Assembly (NCBI RefSeq): GCF_018320785.1 | Contig: NW_024571693.1 | Coordinates: 1 to 64,000 of the forward strand | Origin: Cheilinus undulatus | Taxonomy: Eukaryota; Chordata; Actinopteri; Labriformes; Labridae | Direction of reading: 5' to 3' | DNA length: 64,000 bases | In this document: in pieces, positions 11,401 through 23,300 of the stretch | Layout: each line of letters opens with the position of its first letter | Position numbering within the stretch: the stretch's first letter is position 1 | Made by a program: the position numbers and the translations under genes | Notes under the pieces: model-generated | The model's database searches: none | What the model was told of the DNA's origin: nothing | Seen by the model: the letters and a program-made list of their open reading frames with translations, nothing else

Positions 11401-13050
11401 TTCAAAATAAAGGCGAATATTGTTACTGAAACTAACCAAAGAACTAAAGAACTAAAGAACTGACTAAACAGATGAATAGATAAATAAATAAATCGATAAA
11501 TGAAGACATTTTAATTTGTTTGTTAGCATGCTGTTGACATAACATCGTTCAAAGTGTCCAAAGTTCGATTTTATTTTCAACAAAATGACAGTAAATCTGT
11601 TCTTAAGGTTTATTTTCCCTCACATAGAATTATTAATTATTAAATAGAATTATCTATTATACCAGTGAATTAATTAAACGGTTTCTGTCACAATTTTAAA
11701 AAAAATGCCGCCTACATTAAAGCAGATAAAATAACTTAAACACATCTTTATTCATACTTTTACACAATTCATAATATCTGTACTGAGAGTCTGACATTTT
11801 TAAAGCCACTTTTTATACTTGCCTGCTTCTATAAGATAATTAAGATATCTTCAATTGGCTTTTTAGGCATCTTTCTATCCAAGAAATGTATTTTTACTAT
11901 TTTAAGGTTCATTTTATGTTCCACTTTCTTTGTGATCATATGTTGAAATGACGGTAGCTGCTGTGATAGTGCAATGTCATTTGACGAAGCAAAAAATAAA
12001 AACAAAATAAAATACACACTCCATAATGACTATTTCCGGTTATTTTTAATTCAATCAATTATTAAAAGAAAAAAGTTCTTATATGTTTGTAGATATTAAA
12101 TTTAAGGACGTACGTACAGCATGCTTTTATTTTGAAATAGTGACTTTAACGTTGTAGGGATTCTTCATTTTTCTTACAGATATTTCAGGATATATTTAAT
12201 GCGATCAAATTGCTAAAACAGAACAAAAACTCACGTGTACCTATTACATTTTGAGAGCGTGTGTAAATCCTGCTTTTATTTTGAAAAGTTGGATTAACTT
12301 TGCCGGAATCCTTCCTTTTCCTGGCTAACTTCACACACCTGCCATCTCTCCTTTTAAGTGCCTTCAGGGTTCAAGTTTGACTTTATGAAGTTTCTTTCTG
12401 CATTTTCTCCCCAGGCTCCAAAAAGCTATTAAACTTACTGTAACCTCAGTCTGTAAATACTCAGATGACAGCTGGTGGAAACGGAAAACGCGCTATTTTT
12501 CTGAGGAAAGTTAAATTTGATTGTTTAGTTTGTGATGGAGCTAAGAGTCTAATGAAAACAAACACACAGGAAGTAATATGAATCAAACTAACAGCTGATT
12601 GCAAAGGCATAGGAATCAGTTTTATTGTGAAAATCTGTACCAATGAGGGGATCTGACTGCAGGCTGTGATTTTGTTAATGCTAAAAAAGATAATATACAT
12701 GTAGATGAGTGCACACAATGAGCTTTAAACAAGGTAGAGATACCTGTATTTATGCTTGATTATAATCTTTGATATGGGAGCTAGTGCATGCATTTTCAAC
12801 TGAATAAAGTTTTATTATTAAAAGTTTTTGACAGTTTCATGCCTTCATCTTCTTAAATGGCAAAAATTCAAAAAAGTTTGGACATCATTTGTGCAGTTTC
12901 CCTTTAAATATGCACAAAAACCTGCAGCAAAAGTTGCTTTGATATGCTTTGTAAATCAGTACACATGTAGGCTTGAAGAGTCACCATGTTCTCTTCGTCT
13001 TTAAGACTTCTGGGGCTCCATATTTTTCTGTTTTCAGATTTATTTTCATA
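11401..13050. other. no gene recognised
   Basis: AT-rich DNA with a simple AACTAAAG/AATAAATA stretch (11440-11510). The frames at 11829-12017 and 12461-12718 are low-complexity or hydrophobic with no start or splice support. Confidence 0.45.
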
Positions 13051-13054
13051 ACAG

Positions 13055-13145
13055 AGCCAGGTGAGGTGGTTCAGTTATCTGATTAGGATGCCTCTTGGTC
13101 ATGAGGCACGTCCAGCTGGGAGAAGACCTGAGGGAACCTGCTGAA
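13055..13145 (+). mobile_element. short fragment resembling the 3' end of an RTE-type LINE
   Basis: The words GTCATGAGGCACGTCCAGC and GGGAGAAGACCTGAGG resemble the terminal coding region of fish RTE-like elements (HxARPxGRRP...). Only about 90 bp remains, next to the left end of the 13156-14542 element. Recognised from memory of the family. Confidence 0.35.
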
Positions 13146-13155
13146 TCAGCACCAG

Positions 13156-14542
13156 CAGTGGAAATCAACATGTGGCTCTGGAGCCACATGTGGCTCTTTT
13201 GTGATGGTTTGTGGCTCCTTTGTGTCTAAAATTGAAACATTATTCCCATTTTAGTCATTTCTATTTGACACTTTTATCCAGCTTTTTGCAACTTTTTGCC
13301 CCTTTTTTGCCCATTTTTGCAACTTTTTGCCCATTTAAGCTGCCTTTTTCAATTAAATGATGATGATATTTTTTGCCAAGTTTCCCACCTTTCCACTGAT
13401 TTTTGCCCATTTCAGTAACTTTTCACTCATTTTTTGCCACTTTTCTCTCAGTGATTGCTGCTTTTAGCTCATTTTTGCCACTTTTTTTGTCACTTTTTAC
13501 CCATTTTGGACACTTTTGTCAATTTTTTTGCAATTTTTTGCCCCTTCATGCCTTTTTTTGCCATTTCTCATCAATTTACGCTGCATTTAGCAATCAAATT
13601 CCACCTGACTCCCATTTTTCCACCTTTTTTTCTTTTTGCCCATTTTATTCAATTTTCACTCATTTTTTTTCCACGTTCTTGTCACTTCTGGACTATTTTG
13701 CCACCTTTAATTTATTTTGTTGCCACTTCTGACCCAGTTCTGCCACTTTTCCCTAGTGTTTGCCCTTTTTTGCCTATTTTTACCACTTCTTGCCCATTTA
13801 AGCTGCCTTTTGCAATTAAATGCCACTTCTTGCCCATTTTAACACCTTTTTTTTCTTATTTTTCCCAATTCTCCTACATTTTTTCTGATATTTACCACTT
13901 CTTGACTATCTTTGCCACCTTTAACTTGTTTTTTTTTTTTTGTCTTTTTTTACTCATTTTGGACACTTTTATCCTGTTTTTTGCTATTTTTTGCCCGCCT
14001 CTTGCCTATTTTTTGCCACTTCTCACCCATTTACGCTGCATTTTGCAGTTGAATTCCACCTGACTCACATTTTTCCAAACTTTTTTTTCTTTTTGCCCAT
14101 TTTATTCACTTAACACTCATTTTTTGCCACGTTCTTGCCACTTTTGGACCATTTTGCCACCTGTTACTTGTTTTTTGTTGCCACTTCAGACCCATTTTTG
14201 CCACTTTCCCCCAGTGTTTGCCCCTTTTGCCTATTTTTACCACTTCTTGCCCATTTTAACACATTTTTTTCTGATTTTTGCCCATTTTCCCACATTTTTT
14301 TTCTCATATTTACCACCTATTGACAATTTTTGCCACCTTTATCTTATTTTTTGGTCACTTCCCCACCCATTTTTGACACTTTCTGTCCTTCCCGCCACAT
14401 TTCTCCCAGTGTTTTCTACTTTTTGACCACTTTTGCTACCTTTAACTTATCTTAATTCCCACTTTTCACCTCTTAAACTGTGGCTCTTGCAAATGTATTT
14501 TTCAACAGTTTGGCTCAATGGTTGAGCAGGGTTGAGTAACTG
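13156..14542 (-). mobile_element. second minisatellite-bearing hAT-like element, opposite orientation
   Basis: Inverted relative of the element at 414-1624. On the minus strand it begins CAGTTACTCAACCCTGCTC (compare CAGTGTTACTAAACCCTGCTC) followed by GAGCCAAACTGTTGAAAAA. It ends at the left with CAGTGGAAATCAACATGTGGCTC (compare CAGTGATACTTAACATGTGGCTC), reading inward. The interior is the same minisatellite in reverse complement (TTTTTGCCCATTTTTGCCAC). No matching 8-bp flanks remain, so it is older or rearranged. Frames such as 13455-14063 (+), a run of F/H/C/P/L, are translated repeat and not a protein. Confidence 0.7.
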
Positions 14543-14549
14543 GTCTAAA

Positions 14550-16255
14550 GTCACATTTTCTGGTGCAGAGAAGAGGCCGATTAAAGCTTAAAAAGGAAGT
14601 AGAAACAAACATGCAAGAGAGAAAAACAGACATACAGTTTCTGTGAAGCCAAAAGCATCTTTCTAGGTGAAAATGACACACCCTGAAGGCCCCTAAATGG
14701 ACAAAGACACCCCTCTAAACTAACCTTTTGTGGCTCTACAGAAGCATCACCACATCTGAAATCTTATCAGTGTTTATAGCTGTGATTGTGAGGAAATCAG
14801 CAGCCTAATATAAGTTTTCCATGTGTTTCACTGCCTCTGTTCAGACATGTCGGCCTGCAGTGTGGCACCTGTCTGAAACCTGCATTCCTCAAAGAGAGAA
14901 AGGCTTCTTATGATGACAGATGCCCCGTAAATACCTACCATCCATCCACACAACCTTTCCTTATCAAACGCTGCGCATCTTTCTGCAAGAAATCGAGCAA
15001 AAGTTGGGTTTATTCACAGGGATTCCTGTTAAATAGACTCTTTGTTTTCTTATAGGGAGGAAAAATGAGTGTCAGCATTAAAGGTTTGTCAGAACATGCC
15101 CTAGACCATACCACTGAATAGAAAAATCCCTCTGCCTGTGGAAGTCTGGATCTCAGCCTGGATCCTGTGTGCACATGTAAAGCTAAGCCCCACTTTGCGC
15201 CCTGGGCTGTCTTCTCGGGGGGCATGTGTTGTTGTAAAGACCCCCTCTTTCCTCTCGTCCCTCTCTTCAAATCTAAATTCCACCCGTCCTCTCCCCTCGC
15301 TCTCGGCTGTCAGACCTCAGGAAGAGTCATCTTGAAAGGTAGCACTTAAAGTTGCGACCTGTAAGTGAGTGGTGCGGCGCTCACCTGTCATTTACGTCTG
15401 AAAGCACAATACGAGAGTCAGAGAGGAGGATTCTGGGTCTCCTTCCAGAGAGGGTTGTACAGAAAGTTTTACCTGCCAGGTGAGATCAACAATTCCACCT
15501 GGATGTCAGGAAGTACAGCTTTATGAAGATTACTAATCCAGATACATCATAATTAAACCATGAGATGCACTCTGCACTACATGCAGGGGCGTAGCTAGGG
15601 ATTTAGGGCCCCTAGGAAGAATATTTTTGATACACAAAGATGATACACTTTTGAGCACTTATTCCAGGGTCTAGCCGGTGCTCTACCTCCCTCTACCCCC
15701 TAAATTTAATGAGGGAACACAGTAAAGGGTTCAACCAGGGGTCTATCTTGCTCTACATCAATTTACTGATAGGTTTTAACTGCTTCATCTGACCTTTATT
15801 CCCCTCTTTATATCACTATTGTATTTTTTTCCCCTTTTAGGGCCAGAGAGCCAAGGCTGCATGCTCACTGGGCGCCACCCAAGGGCAAACATCTGATTCG
15901 ACAACCACAATACTGGCAAAAGATGCCTCCAGCCATGGGAGCCAGTATAATTCGGGCAGCTTTTTTTAACTTTAGTTTTAGTCAATAAAAAGTTCTCACA
16001 TTTCTTTACTTTTAATCCAAGCATTTATTTATTTTTGCCTCTTCGTACCCTATTGATAAGACATGGATGTACCCATCATTTCATCACCCATGATGCTCCG
16101 AATATGGTTGTAAGATTTCGGAGACTTTTTGATACCTTATACAAACTATACAATCTCCACTATAGTATAAATGATAGTTGTTTCAGGCATTCTGCTACCA
16201 ATCTTTGTTCACCACTTCTGGTTCTAAAATTAAGATGCAAACAGCCAAAATGCCA
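14550..16255. other. no gene recognised
   Basis: Mixed sequence. A CAGGGGCGTAGCTAGG word at 15584 looks like a single hAT terminus with no partner found. Small frames at 15010-15349 overlap on both strands without domain content. Confidence 0.4.
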
Positions 16256-16259
16256 CATT

Positions 16260-17180
16260 TGGTGCAGAATTTATAAATTTCTATCAGGTACTCTGAGCGT
16301 GATTTCCTCAAAAAATACATAGTAAAAGTACTTTATACTGTTTGCACATATAGTCCAGGGTGTACTCTTTACAATGATGTACGTTTCATCAGGCACTTAT
16401 GGGAAAAAAATTTTTTATTGGACCTCAAAGTTGGTAAATATATTAGTATTTCAGGTACTTTGAGTGTAGATTACTCAAAAAGTGCACAGTAAAAGTACTT
16501 CATACTGCCTGCACATACAGTCATGGACAAAAATATTGGCACCCCTGGAATTTTTCCAGAAAATACATCATTTCTCCCAGAAATTGTTGCAATTGTTGGT
16601 TTTGTGTAAAATTTTGTCAATTTTGTCTTTCTTTCTTCAGATTTTTTGTGTTGTTCCAATGCACATAAAGGCAATAAACACATGTATACCAAAAACATTT
16701 GCAATTGCAACAATTTCTGGGAGAAATGGTGTATTTTATGGAAAAATTCCAGGGGTGTCAATACTTTCGTTCATGACTGTATAGTCCAGAGTGTACTTTT
16801 TTACAACGTTGTAAGTTTCACCAGGTACTTACGGGGAAAAAAAAATTATTGGACCTCAAACTTGGTGAATATGGTAGTGTTTCAGGTACTTCGAGATTGT
16901 ATTATTCAAAAAATACGCAGTAAAAGTACTTGATACTACTGGTACATATACTCCAGGTAGTACTCTTTGGGCAGTAGAAAGTTTTATCAGGTACTTCTGG
17001 GGAAAAAAGAAATTATTGGACCTCAAAGTTGGTGAATATGGTAGTATTTCGGGTACTTCGAGATTGTATTATCCAAAAAATACGCAGTAAAAGTACTTCA
17101 TACTGCCCTCACATATAGTCCAGGATGTACTCTTTGAGGTGAAGTAAGTTTCATCAGGTACTTTCAGAAAGAAAAAACTT
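16260..17180. repeat. ~170-bp tandem repeat, about five units, one carrying a MITE
   Basis: Recurrent words 'tttcaggtacttcgagattg', 'cgcagtaaaagtacttcata', 'cacatatagtccagg' and 'ggacctcaaagttggt' recur with a spacing near 170-175 bp (for example 16852 and 17027). The spacing 16422 to 16852 is larger by exactly the length of the inserted MITE. Confidence 0.8.
16518..16779. mobile_element. palindromic Tc1/mariner-type MITE
   Basis: 262 bp between TA dinucleotides (16516-16517 and 16780-16781). The left arm (CAGTCATGGACAAAAATATT...) and right arm (...CTTTCGTTCATGACTG) are long inverted repeats meeting near the middle. The neighbouring tandem-repeat units supply the empty site (cacaTAtagtcc), giving direct evidence of insertion with TA duplication. 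Confidence 0.9.
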
Positions 17181-17184
17181 TATT

Positions 17185-17935
17185 TGCTCATAGAAGGATC
17201 ACAAACATGCAGCCTTGAACGATGACAAACTCAGAAGAAAACAGACATTTCTGCACAAAACAAGGGAGAACAGTTCATGTTTTCTTGTCTCATCTGATGC
17301 CCCGTCACTACATCGTCTCCTCTGGTCTGTGATGCTCCTTGTGGCTCCCAGTCAGGGGAGGATCTAGAAAAATATTTCTGGGGTGGCAGGAGATTTTTTT
17401 GGGGGTGGCATCCCATGGCAATGTGTATTTGTTGGTTCACATCATCAATTGATATTTAAATGGAAAGCATCCAGATGAAGTTACACTGACCCAGTAAAGT
17501 TTGGCTCCCTCGTTGTGGCACATAAGTAAAACTATTGATCAAAATATACCAGATGAAAGACAATAACTGAATGAATTATAACCAGATAACTAAATTATGC
17601 TGCTTGACAACAAAATACTACTTTTTACACTATTTCACCAGCAGTGGGCACCAAGTCTATGATATACAAATACAAAAAGGGTGTTAATTAAATTGGGATA
17701 TTTCTATCAGCTATCAATCATTAGTCCAACTTAAGTGCAACAATCCTTTTATGTATATTCATTAACATACATCCAGTGTAAATTAACTGCTTTCAAAGCT
17801 TTAATACATCAACAGAAAACCAGCTGATAACTGACAATGTGGATGCATATAGAAGTAATCAGATCTGACATGAGCACAGAGACCACTGTCTCAAACACAC
17901 ACCAATAATCAACTGTTCAATGAATCAGGTTTTAA
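17185..17935. other. no gene recognised
   Basis: AT-rich. A CAGGGGAGGATCTAGAAAAAT word at 17354 resembles a hAT terminus without a visible partner. Confidence 0.4.
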
Positions 17936-17939
17936 ATTA

Positions 17940-20329
17940 AAAAATTAATGAACATCTAGAATTTTTAGTGTTAGTTTCCAGTGGCTACGTGTGTTTTAAT
18001 GCTTCATTTTCAGAATTTAATGTTGTAAAGATGAATATTTAGCAAATACTGTATAGAAATAGTAAGCAGTTTGGATTTGGGATACAGGAAACCTGATTGA
18101 GTTTATTATTTCACAAACAAGTTAAAAACCTACAAACTAATGCATGTACAGTAAACTGACTTATATACAAAAGTAGCACTGTGATAAAAAAAATCAAGTT
18201 AAAAATAAAAAATTATGTCAAAAAAACTTTTAAAAACAACAATAATAATCGTCTTCTTTTTCACTTTTTCTATTCTAACTTCAATGAAATTGCACTTAAA
18301 ACTGATAATATAAAAACTCAGATAATCTGAGGAGAAAACATCTCACTTTACCAGCTTTCTTTTAGTCCATCACGTGATCAAACATTTACACACAGCAGTT
18401 GTATGAGGCCCCCTAGAGGCCACACGAGGAACATCAGAAGGTTTAAAATGCACCTTTTAAAGGAGAAATTTCTTTTTTTTTCTTTTTTATGAAGCTTTAT
18501 CAACATGTAATGTGACCTTTCTTTCAATTATGACACATTTTTAACAATTTTCAGTAACTTCAGTAAGTATTCTTTTTTACAAAATATTTCTGTCCTCCAT
18601 TAAGGTACAGCAAAGGTCTTTTTTAAACCATTAGTTGAAGCTCTTTGGCAAATAAGCAGGTTAAAATGTTTACAGTATCACATATAGAAAAAAATCATTG
18701 CACAAAAAACCTGCAAGAAGAAACTTCAGAAAACACAAAGAAATGTTAAATGTAATTATTCATGAAATTGCAGATTTTTTTTTTTTTTTTTGTTGCAGTT
18801 AGATATAAAAAAAATCTAATACGCACTGGGTTTAAAAAGTGACTTAAATTTCTGGCTTTAGTGCAAAAAAACAGAAACAGAATAAAAATGTTACCGTAAA
18901 ATCCAGAGTATACGCTGTGCTACTGTCAAACAAGCAGTCTGATTTTTGAAGGGGAAAAGGTTTATACCGCTGTTTAATGATATCTTATTACTATAATTGG
19001 CAGCATGTCTGTGTGTCTGTTGTGATTTGAACACCACATCGTTGCTTCAATTGTCCTCACTCCCAAAAAGAAAACTTCTCAGGGGTGCTGGCTCAAAACT
19101 ACTGGAAACTATAAAAAAAATTATGTACACATGACGTCACACCAAAGTGGAATGTTCCAAGTCGATTTCCGAAATTTCGAGTTCAGGGCGTGTTTTTAAT
19201 TACGTATCTTACTGGTGGAGAGTTCAGAGATTAAATGGAACGCACCATCACTCCACCACAATGCTGAAGAGGAGACGATGTTCACTCACAGCTTTAATAG
19301 TCCCCTTAAGTTGTATGGCAATAACCACCAATATACACCAGCCCGCTGAAATTCTGAGCCATTATGCAGTGTTTTTTGGGGAAAAACAACCCTTTCAGTG
19401 CAAATTGGTCTTATAGCATTCAGCGTCTAATGTTAGGTTTGTAACAGCACAGTCAAAGTTCAATATAGATTAGTGTTGCAGTTTTAAGGAGGGAGGAAAC
19501 TTTATCATGGTGGTGCTTCAGTGAATTAATATTACCATGCCCTTACTTAAACGCACCGTCTGTTATTCTGAATATTTAACATGGATTGTCAGAATCTCTA
19601 CCAGGTGAGGGGGGGGTTTGACACACCTGTTGCGGTTGTGGGTAATGGTCAGAAACATCTTTACACATAATTAAAATGGGACCCTGAGAGAAGCAAATGC
19701 AAGACAGCTAAAGTGTTCTATTTGACTTCTATTTCTTTGACAGCAAAAAAAGAAAATGTATTCACTCAAACTGTCATCAGAAAGTTTTCAAAAGCTGACA
19801 AAACGAGTCAGAGTGGTATGAAGTGGTTAAATGACATCAGAAATAAATAGTGCATTTCCTCTGTCACTGTTTTAAACATGTTTTCACTGTTCAGCCCTCT
19901 GGAGGCGCCGTTGGATAAACTGAACAAAACAGACAAAGGAGGGTTCCCACTTGACAACCTTGGTGAAGTCCTGGTTTCTTGCTACCCATCCATCTGCACG
20001 TAGACTTGAATAGTAATGGATTAGGGATTTCCTCACTGAGCGCTGGTCCTCTTTGTAGGGCACAAAATCTTGTGTTTCTTCAAGCAAAATTTGGTTTAAT
20101 CATGTTTTACACACCTGCGCCTTTGCTGAGATTTTGGGTCATAGGAAATGTCCTGGAACAACTGTTAGAAAAAAGGAAGAGGATGCATACATTTCAAAAT
20201 AACTCAAAAGTTGTTGCACAACTGTTTAAAGATTTTCTGTTTTAAATCAGACATTTTCTACCATAGATCATCATGTTTTAGAAAATGTTAAATAGCATCT
20301 CATTACCTTTACAGTCTGGTTCTTCCATT
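17940..20329 (-). other. 3' untranslated/flanking part of duplication unit 1
   Basis: Homologous blocks recur 3' of genes 1, 2 and 3, with partial overlap 3' of gene 4: 'gtatgaggccccctagaggc' near 18400 (compare 28805, 37800), 'ctggctttagtgcaaaaaa' near 18850 (compare 29835), and 'gtcatcagaaataaatagtgcatttcc' near 19835 (compare 30315). A segment at about 19000-19735 is absent from unit 2. Gene 1's fossil tail exons (20115-20152 and probably 19884-20080) lie here. Confidence 0.6.
20115..20152 (-). pseudogene. fossil tail exon of gene 1
   Basis: Aligns with the intact 39-bp tail exons of gene 3 (41789-41827) and gene 4 (61896-61934): TTCCAG|GACAT...CTCAGCAAAGGCGCAG|GTGTGT. It is 38 bp and has an in-frame TGA, so it cannot extend the reading frame. 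It lies downstream of the gene 1 stop and may be 3' UTR. Confidence 0.55.
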
Positions 20330-23300
20330 TCACACTGATTAAAGTTCCAAGATAAAAAAAAAAGAAGAATTACAAAACAATAAAAATCCAGTTTATAACT
20401 ATTGTAGTCAAACACCATCACCAAAAACACAAACTTGAAAAGCGTACAGATGTTCATTAAACCCATGTATTTTTTTTCTATATACAGTGCTTAACAAATT
20501 TATTAGACCACCTGTCATATTTGTCTCAGAGACCATCCAGCATCATGAAGTGCTTTAATGCGGACTCTTTCATTTTCAGTGAGCTCACGTTTTACCATTT
20601 TGAACAGGAATGAGGAATTTCAAACTGAATTCACCTTTTTATATCCAAATTTGAGCCGGCTCACTGGGCTTCTCTGAGAAGTCAGAAATGAATCAAGCAT
20701 AACATTCAACCACTAAAACTCATTTTTCTGTTCAGGAATGCAAGTAAATAACTATATTTTGACATATTAATCAAGAAATATTAATGTGCTTTACTATTTT
20801 TTCAGTTTTTTTGTAAATCAGTAAATTTGAAAATTTATGGATAACAATAATAATTACATTTTAGCATTAAAAATATCATTTGGGTTAAAGAGCTTCTACA
20901 TATTGGTGTATTAACCATTGCAGAAACAAAAAATGATTTTGGTATTTACCAATGCTGTTAATATAGGGCAGCTGTGGCATAAAGCTTACTTTGGTTAGGG
21001 TGGTCTAATAAATTTGTTAAGCACTGTGTTCATTTTTTTTATTAGTCTTATCAAACATTTAAGAGAACGTTCAGTTTCTTACCCTTTTCGTTTTCTTTCT
21101 CCCATTCTGTATCTAAGACAGAGAACAGCATGTTGTAAATCAGTCATTTATAATGTGATCATCATTAAACATTAATCATGCTTAAGCAGAGTGTCACCAA
21201 AGATGGATCCTGACAGCAGAACAAACTCAAACATCTTCATATAACTTCTATAAAATCACTGATTGTATTTAATTAAGATTTTTTTCTGTTTAATATTAAT
21301 TATCTTATTTTATTATTATTATTGTTCCACTAGTAAATCTGGTAGAGAAAAACTATTAAAAACAACAAATCAGCTCTATAATTTCTGCTGAAATAAAAAA
21401 GAAATCAACTGATCAAACTAAAGTACTGTCTGTTTATAGATACTATATTGGTTGTGTAAATACATGTTAAAAAATAACAAATATCCAAATTCTGAAATTT
21501 TATGAAAAGTTTTATTTCTCAATATGTTGTCTTTTCACATCCTTAAGATCACATTTAGTTTCTTACCCTTTTCCAGTGTACCTGTGTATTGGACAGAGAA
21601 AAGCAACTTATAAATCAGTCATTCATAATGTGATCATCATTAAACATTAATCATGCTTAAGCAGAGTGTCACCTCCATAAATGTGACAGTGGAGCAAACT
21701 CAAACATCTTCATAAGACTCATATTACATTACTGATTCTATTTAATTAAGGATATTTTTGTGTAAAATTAAATATTTGGATTCATAAATCTGGTAGAGCA
21801 AAACTATTGAAAAACAACAAAGTGACGCTACAATTTCTGCTGAAATTAAAAAAAATGATTTAATGCATGTTAAAAAAGTGAATAATCTTTATATTGAACT
21901 ATGTTTCAATATACTTTTTTTTATCAAACATTTAAGAGAACATTTTGTATCTTACTGTATTGTGGTCTTTGCTTTTTTCCTGTATATAAGAGAAAGAAAA
22001 GAATGTAGTGAATCCATCATTAATGATGTGATCATTATCAGTCACTGACCATGCTTTAGCATTGTTTTATATTTGATAGTGACAGTGGAAAGAACATAAG
22101 GTACTCCTTCATCAGACTTAAACCTCAGAACTGATCTGTAGGTTATTTTGACTTTTTGTTTCAAATCAAATATTATCACTAATAAATTTTTTAGAGCAAA
22201 ACTACTGAAAGAACCCATTATTACTAAATTATTTTCATCAACACAATGACTTCTGGCTTCTTACCCCTGATGTGTTTGTTGATGAAAAATGCAGCAACCA
22301 CGATGACTACTACCAAAACAATTCCTACTGGTACAAGGATGGGTATCAGCCAGTCCCGTCCTCCTATAAAACAAAAAGTCAAATGTATTTGAATGATGTT
22401 GGTTAATGCTTTTGTTTGATATTGTAGTATCATACATATGAAATGTTGTTTTTAAAAGGTATTAAGATATCTAATCTGTGTTAACAGCGAGGATGTTGCT
22501 CAGTGGAACTACTCACGCTCAATGAAGGGGAACTTGCATATAATGAGGACGGGGTTTGTGACGCTTTCACTGGTTTCATTGCTGACTGGGTTCATCATCA
22601 AACATCTATAACTGTGCTCTGTAAAAAACTAAACATTCAGAGAAAGAAAATCACGAAAACAAATTAAGAAAAAAAAGCTCACAACACTGAGGATGACACA
22701 GTATGGTGAAGAAAGATCATTAATCATAAACTGAAGTGTTCAAACTCATCAGCTCAGGCTGACAGTGACGTCTTGGGTTTTTCTTACCTCTGTTAGAAGG
22801 AACTTCTGGCCTGAAGGTCCCTCCACATCATCTACTAACCACGTATAAGTGACTGGTTCAGCATCTGCAGTGTTGCCTTCACAGGTCAGGTTACAGTAGG
22901 TCATCTCAGGGCTGCAGGATTTGATGACAGAGGGTTTAGCTACACGAGCTGATAGAAGAAAGAGCAAAACATAAGTAGAGAGTGGACTTGAAGTAAAAAG
23001 AAATAAAGAAGTAGTGAACTTTTTTCACCTGAACACGGAGGTATCTGACTGAACTATTATAAAATGTCAATGTTGGTGTTATTTCTGACATTTACGCCAA
23101 ACTAATAAAAATCTGCGTTTGACGTCTTTTAATTAGCTCAAACGGACTGCCTTGAAAAACCAGTTCTGAAAAGGTGAGGCTTATGTACGTCACAAACTCT
23201 AGATAAAAGGTAGAAGGTTACCGCCTCTAACTGACTTTCTTATTCAGAGACCACTCCCATCCTCTCCTGTACCTGCCCTGCTTCGGCTCTGAGAGCTCCG

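Noticed and set aside
13455-14063. 202-codon open frame, the longest in the window
   Set aside because: Lies wholly in the TTTTTGCCCATTTTTGCCAC minisatellite; the F/H/C/P/L-rich product repeats with the DNA period and there is no start context or domain.
15584-17390. Possible single hAT element between CAGGGGCGTAGC (15584) and CAGGGGAGGATC (17354)
   Set aside because: Both words point the same way, not inward, and no matching 8-bp flanks were found.
21956-21979. ITSM/ITIM signalling motif in the tail (QYSTL in gene 1, QYGTL in gene 2)
   Set aside because: It has YxxL spacing, but position -2 is P or A and the T at -2 needed for an ITSM is missing. At best a YxxL-type sorting signal.
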